From the NCBI GenBank assembly GCA_964400105.1, contig CAYNTG010000076.1, positions 1-11,834 on the forward strand: a stretch of 11,834 nt of DNA, written 5' to 3'. Below are positions 5,967 through 11,834 of the stretch, piece by piece (positions within the stretch are counted from its first letter, which is position 1; every line of letters starts with the position of its first letter). The position numbers and the translations under genes were made by a program. The notes below the pieces were generated by a model. The model searched no databases and was not told where the DNA came from. It saw only the letters and a list, made by a program, of their open reading frames with translations. This DNA comes from CAYNTG01 sp964400105. Lineage in GTDB: Bacteria; UBP14; UBA6098.

Positions 5967-8576
5967 TTATGGTTCGGTGACGCAACCATCGGGCGAGAAG
6001 ATGCTGTCGAGGGATACCGATACGCTGTCGCCATCGACCCAATTACCCCAAACGGATATCGTGCTGTCCGTAGCGAAATCGAAGATTATATATGGCGATG
6101 GAGACTCGAGGAAAAGCGTCTCCGCCATCGCGTGGAAGTATCTGATCACCGTGAAATATGCCATTGTAGTATCGATTCCCCTGCCTGCGGTATCCGATAT
6201 CCCGAAGACCACCGCGCCGGTTGTGCACGAGGAATATGAATAGCAGGGAAGCGGGCAATCGACCCATATATCGAGCGGCCTGCACGGTTGGATGTAAAAT
6301 CTCCAGCAGGTGTCTAAAATGTTATCCGGGCAGTAATCCGTCGTGTCGGTGGCGGTTACGCAAATCGTAACCGTATCGCCCCACCACCATCCGGTCGAGA
6401 GGTTCCATTCGAGATGCCACTCCGTTCCGGTCCAGATGAGTGTGAACGGCGTTTCGCCGGTCGAGCTGACCGAAACCGCTATCGACGATGTGTCGAGGCC
6501 GGACAGGCTGTCGAAAAGGTCGCAATATATATCGGGGAATGTATCGGGAACCGTCGAGCCGGGCGGCGGTTCGATCCCCCATATTACCGGAGGCGAGAGA
6601 TCGACGAAGAAGCTCCGGCATACCGCCGTGTCGAGCGCTCCGGCACAAGTATCCTCCGCATACTCGACGCACGCGACAATCGTGTCGCCGTTTTCGAATG
6701 TGTCCGGTGGAATCGGCGTGAAAACGAGCGTCGAATCGCCATCCCAGAAAAGCTCCGGATCGGCGGGCGAATAATGATCGCCGTTCAGCGTGAAATCGAT
6801 AGTCGATTCGTCGATAGCGCCGCAGCAAGCTCCACGGCATATTATGCCGATCTCGAACATCATCCCGGCGATGCCGCCGGAATTATAGCCACGAATCGTT
6901 ACTGTATCCGCGCCGCCGTGAAAATACGGCGTGAGATCGAATTCATATAGCGTGCGCCAACCGGCGGAACCGCCGCCGGAATTGCCGTGTGTCGTATCGA
7001 CATAGGTCCCGTTCACGTAGATATATCCCTTGTTGTCGCACTGAATTCTGATGAAAGCTGTGTCGATATCGTCGCAGTCGAAATCGATGATGCTTCGGAA
7101 CCAATCTCCATGGTTGTAGCTGGCGGGATATTCGCTCCATACCCAATCCGAGCTGTCGAGATGTATCCAATATGTTCCCCATGGCGTCGGATTGAGGTAG
7201 AGCGCCGGTAACCAGCTCGAAGTCGTGGAATCGAAATATTCCACCGTCGTATCGGATGAAAAGACCTTCAGCGTATCGCCCGAATTGCAGCATCCGATGA
7301 ACGCGGTTATCGATTGATCCTCACAGGATGTCCAGCTACTCTCCGCCGGTTCTCCAAAATGTGCGCAGACGAATGTCGTTTCCGGTTCCTCCTCCGGCTC
7401 GAGACACAACCTGTCGAACATGAGAGAGACTACTGCACTGTCGGGATCGTTCCATGTCCAAACATAATCGACACAAGGAAATACCGGACGGTTAAAGGCG
7501 GGAAAATTGCTTCCGCGAGCGTTGGGATAGCGTGCTCGCCCGTCATTCGATAATAGCGTATCCAATGTGAACGTCGCACCGCCGTCGCGGGAAACATTGC
7601 AATATAGGCTGTTGTTATCGTGGTAGAAGATATACACATCGTTCATGTCATCGACGACAACATCGCCGTTGTATACAGTATGCACATCTGCAGGTCCGTT
7701 TCCAAATGGCGTATATATCGGAAGCCAGCTAGTGGATAAAATATTATATTTGCGATACCTCACTGAATCGGGATTGCTCGAAAACGCAGCCATCCATTCC
7801 CAAACCGCATGGAGATTGCCGGCCGGATCGATGAACACAGATGAGTATTCTACCGATGCGGGCAATATATCCAGAGTATCGTGATCCTCTCCGTTGAAAC
7901 CGACCCACGCGCCGCTTTCCTTGTAACGATGCGCGCAATGATAATGACTGCTGAAACTGTTTCGATAAACGATGTGCGGGCGATTTGCTGAATCGACCTC
8001 GATGGACGGCCACCGCGAAGGAGTTCGTGTTCCGATATCCTCGGGCGGGTCCCAGGTGCCGGTGCCTCTATCATAATGCATATAGCGCACCCTCCACGCG
8101 GAGGGACATCCCGTCCATGCAACATGAAGATCGTCATTTGAATCCACCGCTATCGAGGGACAATTCGTCCCGGGATAACCGGAGTGGGCACAGATAGTTG
8201 TAATCGATGGATTGGGGTATTTCGTGTAGAGCAGATCGGCATCGGTGCCCGTGGAAATATTCCCCCGCCATACGACGTGCAATGTGTCGTTCGAATCGAT
8301 AGCCATCGACGGCGCTATATCGTCGAGCGCCGAGGTTGTAATCGTCGCCCATGTTGGATCCCATGTCGCGCCGCCATCGATGCTGTATGCAATATATATC
8401 TGGTAATTCGAGAGATCGTGTCCCGAATAAGCCGCATATAACCGTCCCATCCGGTCGGCCACGACGGTGCGTGCGTTGTTTGTCCCCGATGCCACAGAAT
8501 GGACATCTCGTGCCACCCTGACCGGAGCAGCCACGATTATCGAGAAAAGCAATAATAATCCTAAGATTTGTTTCAT
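5967..8576 (-). CDS. Large secreted protein: BNR/Asp-box beta-propeller plus Ig-like repeats
   Basis: 869-residue Cys-rich exoprotein with signal peptide 1-17 (hydrophobic ILGLLLLFSIIV). Residues 36-375 form a sialidase-type beta-propeller. Blade motifs resembling PSIAVDSNDDLHVAW start near 36, 89, 140, 190, 245 and 303, and Asp boxes lie at SIDGGATW (65-72) and SRDGGATF (329-336). A Pro/Glu linker (391-399) leads to an aromatic beta-rich domain (400-580), whose second half, around 500-580, looks like a jelly-roll carbohydrate-binding fold. Ig-like repeats follow at about 585-661, 662-765 and 766-869, recognisable by WDGDSTLVFTP, FFVDLSPPVI and WVDGDSVSVSL. About thirty cysteines suggest disulfides. 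No sialidase catalytic set (Arg triad, Tyr) is identifiable, so enzymatic activity should not be assumed; adhesion or polymer binding is the better guess. There is no C-terminal sorting domain, unlike the protein at 143-1249, and the chain stops at the end of an Ig-like repeat. The ATG at 8576 has no ribosome binding site. Confidence 0.85.
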   Translation of the reverse strand: MKQILGLLLLFSIIVAAPVRVARDVHSVASGTNNARTVVADRMGRLYAAYSGHDLSNYQIYIAYSIDGGATWDPTWATITTSALDDIAPSMAIDSNDTLHVVWRGNISTGTDADLLYTKYPNPSITTICAHSGYPGTNCPSIAVDSNDDLHVAWTGCPSAWRVRYMHYDRGTGTWDPPEDIGTRTPSRWPSIEVDSANRPHIVYRNSFSSHYHCAHRYKESGAWVGFNGEDHDTLDILPASVEYSSVFIDPAGNLHAVWEWMAAFSSNPDSVRYRKYNILSTSWLPIYTPFGNGPADVHTVYNGDVVVDDMNDVYIFYHDNNSLYCNVSRDGGATFTLDTLLSNDGRARYPNARGSNFPAFNRPVFPCVDYVWTWNDPDSAVVSLMFDRLCLEPEEEPETTFVCAHFGEPAESSWTSCEDQSITAFIGCCNSGDTLKVFSSDTTVEYFDSTTSSWLPALYLNPTPWGTYWIHLDSSDWVWSEYPASYNHGDWFRSIIDFDCDDIDTAFIRIQCDNKGYIYVNGTYVDTTHGNSGGGSAGWRTLYEFDLTPYFHGGADTVTIRGYNSGGIAGMMFEIGIICRGACCGAIDESTIDFTLNGDHYSPADPELFWDGDSTLVFTPIPPDTFENGDTIVACVEYAEDTCAGALDTAVCRSFFVDLSPPVIWGIEPPPGSTVPDTFPDIYCDLFDSLSGLDTSSIAVSVSSTGETPFTLIWTGTEWHLEWNLSTGWWWGDTVTICVTATDTTDYCPDNILDTCWRFYIQPCRPLDIWVDCPLPCYSYSSCTTGAVVFGISDTAGRGIDTTMAYFTVIRYFHAMAETLFLESPSPYIIFDFATDSTISVWGNWVDGDSVSVSLDSIFSPDGCVTEP

Positions 8577-8583
8577 ATCAATA

Positions 8584-8612
8584 ATACTAATACCAAGTTA
8601 CATCTAACGCAA
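8584..8612 (-). promoter_or_regulatory. Weak candidate promoter of the large exoprotein gene
   Basis: On the minus strand TTGCGT (8612-8607) and TAGTAT (8589-8584) are separated by 17 bp. The predicted start point would be within a base or two of the ATG at 8576, which would explain why no ribosome binding site is visible. The -35 match is only three of six, so this is tentative. Confidence 0.25.
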
Positions 8613-8681
8613 GGAATTTCACCAAAATTTCTGTTACTCTAAAATATTTTGTCAAAGAACGAATGCAAGGAAGATACAAGG

Positions 8682-8729
8682 GGTCAACAGCGTTGACCAG
8701 TTTGCGAACTAACGCAATCCGTTTTTTTT
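8682..8729 (+). terminator. Hairpins followed by a T8 run, terminator-like
   Basis: GGTCAAC (8682-8688) and GTTGACC (8692-8698) form a perfect 7-bp inverted repeat around AGC. Directly after it TTGCG (8702-8706) pairs with CGCAA (8713-8717) across a 6-nt loop. Four bases later a run of eight T follows (8722-8729). Read on the plus strand this resembles an intrinsic terminator, but no plus-strand gene lies upstream, so it could end a small RNA, protect against antisense readthrough, or be unrelated palindromes. Confidence 0.3.
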
Positions 8730-8764
8730 CATGACGGGCGCACACGCAAATGTGCCAGATTTTC

Positions 8765-8870
8765 CTTGACATTCCGAAGCGGCGATTGTTTTAAATAAAT
8801 GTGTCTTAATACACAAAATATCATTATATCATCTTCGCTTGACATTTGAAGAAGCGGCATTAGTTTTAAA
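8765..8870 (+). repeat. Two imperfect copies of a TTGACA-containing element (tandem promoters?)
   Basis: Copy 1 (8765-8795) and copy 2 (8838-8870) share, in order, CTTGACATT, GAAGCGGC, ATT and GTTTTAAA, with small indels between the blocks. The starts are 73 bp apart. Each copy contains a perfect -35 hexamer; -10 candidates 17-19 bp downstream (TTTTAA or TTAAAT in copy 1, TAGTTT in copy 2) are poor. They are best read as duplicated promoter or operator units for the plus-strand gene at 8913. Confidence 0.45.
8800..8815. promoter_or_regulatory. CRP/FNR-like palindrome upstream of the cofactor-family gene
   Basis: TGTGTCTTAATACACA is a 16-bp palindrome with 14 symmetric positions. Its half-site geometry, TGTGT-N6-ACACA, is that of a CRP-family box (TGTGA-N6-TCACA) with the fifth base of each arm changed. 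It lies between the two TTGACA-containing copies and about 100 bp before the ATG at 8913. No CRP/FNR regulator is encoded in the window, so the family is inferred from geometry alone. Confidence 0.35.
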
Positions 8871-8912
8871 ACGGTTTAGATTGAAGTATTACACTATAGA
8901 AACGGAGGAACT

Positions 8913-9281
8913 ATGAAGATTTGTTTTCCAACCCTCGAAGACCGCAGTTTTGAAAGCCGGGTATCCGATCATTTTGGTCAGGCGGTATATTTTATCAATG
9001 TCGATACGGAAACAAACGCTATCGAGGTTATCGACGGTAGCGGCTCGCGTCACAACACCGGCGACATCAGCCTGACACCGCTCGATGTCGCGCTCTCCGG
9101 CGGCATCGATGCGATCGTCGTGTCGGGTATCGGCCTTAAGGCTATCAACAGATTAAGCGATACGAACGTGAAGGTCTATCGTAAGCAAGGTGCCACGATA
9201 ACCGAGAATATCGATGCGTTCAAATCCGGCTCTCTGGAGGAGCTGTCTTTCGACGAAGGCTGCCGAGGAAATGGATCGTAA
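8913..9281 (+). CDS. Dinitrogenase iron-molybdenum cofactor biosynthesis (NifX/NifB-C) family protein
   Basis: 122-residue single-domain cytoplasmic protein of the NifX/NafY/NifB C-terminal family. In nitrogen fixers these proteins bind iron-molybdenum cofactor precursors. Orphan members in organisms without nitrogenase are common and mostly uncharacterised, and some may bind Fe-S or Mo-containing clusters. The family signature is clear: VSDHFGQAVYFINVD (17-31), the glycine turn SGIGLKA (71-77), VKVYRKQGATITENIDAF (86-103) and the short acidic tail. The C-terminus ends CRGNGS after Cys117, where homologs often have a Cys/His-rich tail, so metal ligands there may be missing. The ATG at 8913 follows GGAGG (8904-8908) at 4 nt. 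No nif or Mo-enzyme gene is visible nearby. Its long upstream region, with a duplicated element and a palindrome, suggests regulated expression. Confidence 0.9.
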   Translation: MKICFPTLEDRSFESRVSDHFGQAVYFINVDTETNAIEVIDGSGSRHNTGDISLTPLDVALSGGIDAIVVSGIGLKAINRLSDTNVKVYRKQGATITENIDAFKSGSLEELSFDEGCRGNGS

Positions 9282-9336
9282 GGCCGAACGGCAACCGGGC
9301 TAACACGTTGTGCCGCGCCAGCGTTTATCTTACTGC

Positions 9337-9364
9337 TTGCGAGCGTTAACATAATTGTTATATT
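9337..9364 (+). promoter_or_regulatory. Likely promoter of the barrel-protein/Nnr gene pair
   Basis: TTGCGA (9337-9342) and TATATT (9359-9364) with 16-bp spacing, predicting a start near 9371 and a leader of about 20 nt containing TGGAGG (9381-9386). A small inverted repeat TAACA-TAAT-TGTTA (9347-9360) lies in the spacer and runs into the -10 box; it could be an operator or simply AT-rich sequence. Confidence 0.42.
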
Positions 9365-9390
9365 GAGAAAAATAACTTAATGGAGGCCAT

Positions 9391-10227
9391 ATGAAACGCG
9401 TTCTATCTGTTATCGTGGTTTTATTAATTTTTGCAAGCCTATCGTATGCATGGGACAAGAAATTTTCGTTTGGCATTTGGGAATTCAAGGGAGACGAGGC
9501 CGAATTCACGCTGGATATTTCCGGCGATGTCGGATACGCTATTCCATTGAACCTCAACGACAAAGCGGCGGACAAAGACATCTCGGAAAACTTCGATCCG
9601 GCGACGCTGGCTTTTTCGGCATCTGCGGGTCTTGGGATCACTTCCACCTCGGAATCGAGCTTGCCGGCTCATCTGACAATCGCTTTCGAGTATGGCCGCT
9701 CTCAGTTCGAGAACGACAGCGTAAACCTTGCTATCAATAGCTTCGGCGTATCGACGCGGCTTATCGTTCATCCCTGGAAGCACTTTTCATTCGTGCAGGG
9801 AAGGTGCGGCGGATTATATTTCCTTCACAGCGACCCGAAAATCCAGCAGACAATGACATGGGCCGACTTCACCGCCGATAGCGACGCGCGAACCGATAAG
9901 TTGCACTATTTCGACTCGAATGAGCTTTTGATCGGTGTCTCTATCGGCGCGAAATCGCGTGTCGAGATTTGCGCCGGGGCCAGTTTGGAAACATACTATC
10001 CGCGATTTCTCTTCTGGAAAGAATTTTCGCGGAGGGCGGTCAATTCGGCGATCCTGGGGATTTTCTCGACCACGGCGGAGATGACCGATGTATGGGCGCT
10101 GACCGCCATCGGGAGCGTCGCGGTCGGCACGATGGAGGTATTCAATCTCAATTTTTACCCGGAATCGGTCGGCGAAACCCACCAGCATCTGTTGACCCCG
10201 GAAGTCAGTATCATAATTCATTTTTAG
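9391..10227 (+). CDS. Probable outer-membrane beta-barrel or exported beta-rich protein
   Basis: 278-residue exported protein. A clear signal peptide spans 1-20 (KR, then a hydrophobic core ending SLSYA, cleaved before Trp21). The mature part has repeated amphipathic beta stretches with alternating polar and hydrophobic residues, for example around 109-124, 131-146 and 183-197. It ends LLTPEVSIIIHF, and a C-terminal Phe on the last strand is the classic signal for outer-membrane barrel insertion by the BAM machinery. I do not recognise the specific family; a small 8-10-strand barrel or a surface-exposed beta-sandwich would both fit. The ATG at 9391 follows GGAGG at 9382-9386. The gene lies 23 bp upstream of the NAD(P)HX repair gene, with no terminator between them, so the two are probably co-transcribed despite unrelated jobs. 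Confidence 0.72.
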   Translation: MKRVLSVIVVLLIFASLSYAWDKKFSFGIWEFKGDEAEFTLDISGDVGYAIPLNLNDKAADKDISENFDPATLAFSASAGLGITSTSESSLPAHLTIAFEYGRSQFENDSVNLAINSFGVSTRLIVHPWKHFSFVQGRCGGLYFLHSDPKIQQTMTWADFTADSDARTDKLHYFDSNELLIGVSIGAKSRVEICAGASLETYYPRFLFWKEFSRRAVNSAILGIFSTTAEMTDVWALTAIGSVAVGTMEVFNLNFYPESVGETHQHLLTPEVSIIIHF

Positions 10228-10250
10228 GGTAAAGGAAACGGAGTTTTAAC

Positions 10251-11822
10251 ATGCGTGTCGTCAATGCTAAAACGATGAGGGAGATCGACCGAATCGCTAT
10301 AGACGAGATCGGTATTCCGGGGATGGATCTCATGCACAGAGCCGGCGAGGGCCTTGCACGCATAACGCGCAAACTTCTCGAAGAGATCGACGGCGGAAAA
10401 AACATCGCTGTTCTCACGGGTCCCGGCAATAACGGCGGCGATGGCTGGACAGCGGCGCGCCTTCTCGCATCGGCAGATTGCGGCGTTGTCGTATATTCGT
10501 CTGTCGATCCGGACACGCTTGGCGGCAACGCTCGAACCGCATTCGAGGAGGCCGAAGCAGCCGGCGTAAAATTCCATATTTTGCCCGGAGGCGAGATCGA
10601 TCTTTCCGGCGCCGACGTCGTAATCGATTCGCTTCTTGGAACCGGCGCAAAGGGAGCGCCGCTCGGCGCTATCGGCGAAATGGTTCATCGAGTTTTGAAA
10701 AGCGGTCTCCCAACGATTGCAGCGGATAACCCGACCGGTGTCGATGCCGACAGCGGCGAGGTTTTCGGCGGCAAGGCGATCCGTGCCGTTGTCACCGCGA
10801 CGTTCGGGCTGCCGAAGATCGGCCAAATGCTGTTTCCGGCAAAGGACTATATCGGCGAGCTTTTTATCGTCGATATCGGAATCCCTGAGAAGGCTATCCT
10901 TCAGGCATCAGGTGAGATCGATTGGCGAACCGATTCTACGGCGGAACTGGCCGCGCTTCTTCCATTCCGCCCCGGCGACGGACATAAGGGGACATTCGGG
11001 AAAGCCGCTATACTTGCCGGCAGCGAGGGGATGTCCGGAGCGGCTGTTATGGCCGCCGAATCCGCTCTTCGATGCGGAACCGGCCTGGTAGAGATGGTCG
11101 TGCCGTCGGGTTTGACCGATACGGTCGAGGCGATAGTGCGCGAGGCGGTTACACGCCCGGTGCAGCAGGTAGCGAAACATCGCTGCCTTTCCGTCCGGGC
11201 ACTCGGCGATATCGTGCGAATCCTCTCGAATGCGGATGCTGCGGCAATCGGGCCGGGGATCGGCACCCATCGCGAAACGGTCGATCTCGTGGCGCGGTTG
11301 CTCCCCAAACTTCCATGTCCAACGGTCATCGATGCGGATGGATTGAACTGCATATCGAAACTTCGTGGGCGGAATATCTCAACAAAATTCGGTAATAAAG
11401 TTGTTATCACTCCACATCCCGGCGAATTAGCACATTTACTGAATATTTCTATCGGTGAGATTGTCGATAATCGATTCAATAACATGAATAAATGGGCATC
11501 GGAAATAGGCACCGACGTTCTCGTGCTCAAGGGCGCACCGACTACAATATCCTGCCAGACAGGTCCAATCTATATCAATAAAACCGGCAACAACGGCATG
11601 GCCACAGGCGGCAGCGGCGATGTCCTTACCGGCCTTATCGCGGGTTTTCTCGCCCAAGGTTTGGAGCCGATCGATGCAGCGCGGATCGGAGTATATATCC
11701 ACGGCCTAGCCGGAGACATCGCCGCATCGACCCTCGGCCGACGCGGGATGATTGCGGGCGATATCCTCGATTCCATGCCGGAAGCCATCGAATTCGTCGA
11801 GGATTTGGTAGCGTTGCGTTAA
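10251..11822 (+). CDS. nnr: Bifunctional NAD(P)H-hydrate epimerase / ADP-dependent NAD(P)H-hydrate dehydratase
   Basis: Cytoplasmic metabolite-repair enzyme that restores NAD(P)H from its hydrated forms: the N-terminal YjeF_N domain epimerises R- and S-NAD(P)HX, and the C-terminal ribokinase-like domain dehydrates the S form at the expense of ADP. Its 523 residues are the normal length for the fusion. The epimerase half (about 1-215) shows GPGNNGGDG (57-65), DSLLGTG (126-132) and DNPTGVDAD (159-167), where most homologs have D-x-PSG; Thr for Ser is a mild change. The dehydratase half (about 235-523) shows HKGTFGKAAILAGS (245-258), GPGIGT (334-339), DADGLN (361-366), TPHPGE (387-392), and GGSGDVLTG (453-461) with the catalytic Asp457. 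The ATG at 10251 follows CGGAG at 10239-10243. The gene ends at 11822, 12 bp before the window end. Confidence 0.97.
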   Translation: MRVVNAKTMREIDRIAIDEIGIPGMDLMHRAGEGLARITRKLLEEIDGGKNIAVLTGPGNNGGDGWTAARLLASADCGVVVYSSVDPDTLGGNARTAFEEAEAAGVKFHILPGGEIDLSGADVVIDSLLGTGAKGAPLGAIGEMVHRVLKSGLPTIAADNPTGVDADSGEVFGGKAIRAVVTATFGLPKIGQMLFPAKDYIGELFIVDIGIPEKAILQASGEIDWRTDSTAELAALLPFRPGDGHKGTFGKAAILAGSEGMSGAAVMAAESALRCGTGLVEMVVPSGLTDTVEAIVREAVTRPVQQVAKHRCLSVRALGDIVRILSNADAAAIGPGIGTHRETVDLVARLLPKLPCPTVIDADGLNCISKLRGRNISTKFGNKVVITPHPGELAHLLNISIGEIVDNRFNNMNKWASEIGTDVLVLKGAPTTISCQTGPIYINKTGNNGMATGGSGDVLTGLIAGFLAQGLEPIDAARIGVYIHGLAGDIAASTLGRRGMIAGDILDSMPEAIEFVEDLVALR

Positions 11823-11834
11823 ATGGGTCTATTT

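Larger units (their letters stand above)
8577..8912. other. 336-bp divergent intergenic region
   Basis: No credible gene lies here on either strand. The region separates the exoprotein gene (minus) from the cofactor-family gene (plus). From left to right it holds a weak minus-strand promoter, a perfect 7-bp inverted repeat, a small hairpin followed by eight T, an inverted repeat GCACA-N6-TGTGC (8740-8755), two copies of a TTGACA-containing element, and a CRP-box-like palindrome between those copies. A GGAGG at 8904-8908 serves the plus-strand gene. Confidence 0.7.

Noticed and set aside
5941..5980. Possible terminator after the large exoprotein (ACCGA/TCGGT stem spanning the stop codon, and AAAAA/TTTTT symmetry)
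   Set aside because: The stem is only 5 bp with an 8-nt loop, and the T-run lies too far downstream for a standard intrinsic terminator.
5967..8576. Calling the large exoprotein a sialidase
   Set aside because: Asp boxes and propeller repeats are present, but the catalytic Arg triad, nucleophilic Tyr and FRIP motif are not identifiable.
9264..9303. Short frame MDRKAERQPG overlapping the end of the NifX-like gene
   Set aside because: Only ten codons, with the GAGG too close to the ATG; best explained as chance.
1..11834. CRISPR arrays, tRNA/rRNA genes, insertion sequences, phage or toxin-antitoxin modules
   Set aside because: No regularly spaced repeats, cloverleaf-like segments, transposase or integrase motifs, or small paired toxin-antitoxin frames were found by reading both strands.

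Overview
The window reads as ordinary chromosome from an uncultured diderm bacterium with about half G+C in its genes and AT-rich gaps. Three sequence features suggest a Gram-negative envelope: a secreted protein with a C-terminal FlgD-like/type-IX-type sorting domain (minus strand, 143-1249), a probable outer-membrane beta-barrel ending in Phe (9391-10227), and a Cys-rich BNR-propeller/Ig-like exoprotein (5967-8576). This mix is typical of candidate phyla around the FCB group (WOR-3/TA06/Zixibacteria-like genomes). That placement is inference from protein style only.

Layout. Positions 1-1249 (minus) hold a possible gene start at the edge and the sorting-domain protein. A dispersed-type palindromic repeat lies upstream of that protein (1315-1369). 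Positions 1464-3163 (minus) form a two-gene operon: a DtxR/MntR-family metalloregulator translationally coupled (TAATG) to coaBC of coenzyme A synthesis. A divergent promoter region (3164-3308) separates it from a plus-strand pair, an HD-domain hydrolase and a UMF1/Atg22-like MFS transporter (3309-5163), whose reading frames overlap by 11 bp. The transporter converges with, and overlaps by 10 bp, a secreted leucine-rich-repeat protein (5154-5867, minus). Next comes the large exoprotein (5967-8576, minus). A 336-bp divergent intergenic region (8577-8912), rich in palindromes and with a duplicated TTGACA-containing element, leads to a NifX/NifB-C-like iron-molybdenum cofactor family protein (8913-9281, plus). 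The window closes with the barrel-like protein and the bifunctional NAD(P)HX repair enzyme (10251-11822), 23 bp apart and probably co-transcribed.

How the genes work together. Two are cofactor housekeeping genes (CoaBC for CoA, Nnr for NAD(P)H repair), and both have their catalytic motifs intact. Four are envelope or secreted proteins. The regulator-coaBC coupling is the most suggestive functional link: metal status may be tied to CoA synthesis, or the two may simply share a transcript.

I found no CRISPR array, tRNA, rRNA, transposase, phage gene or defence cassette, and nothing I would call a new multi-gene system. The parts most worth a second look are the 8577-8912 intergenic region, the 1315-1369 repeat, the hybrid metal site and apparently leaderless GTG start of the regulator, and the large exoprotein's lack of a sorting domain.
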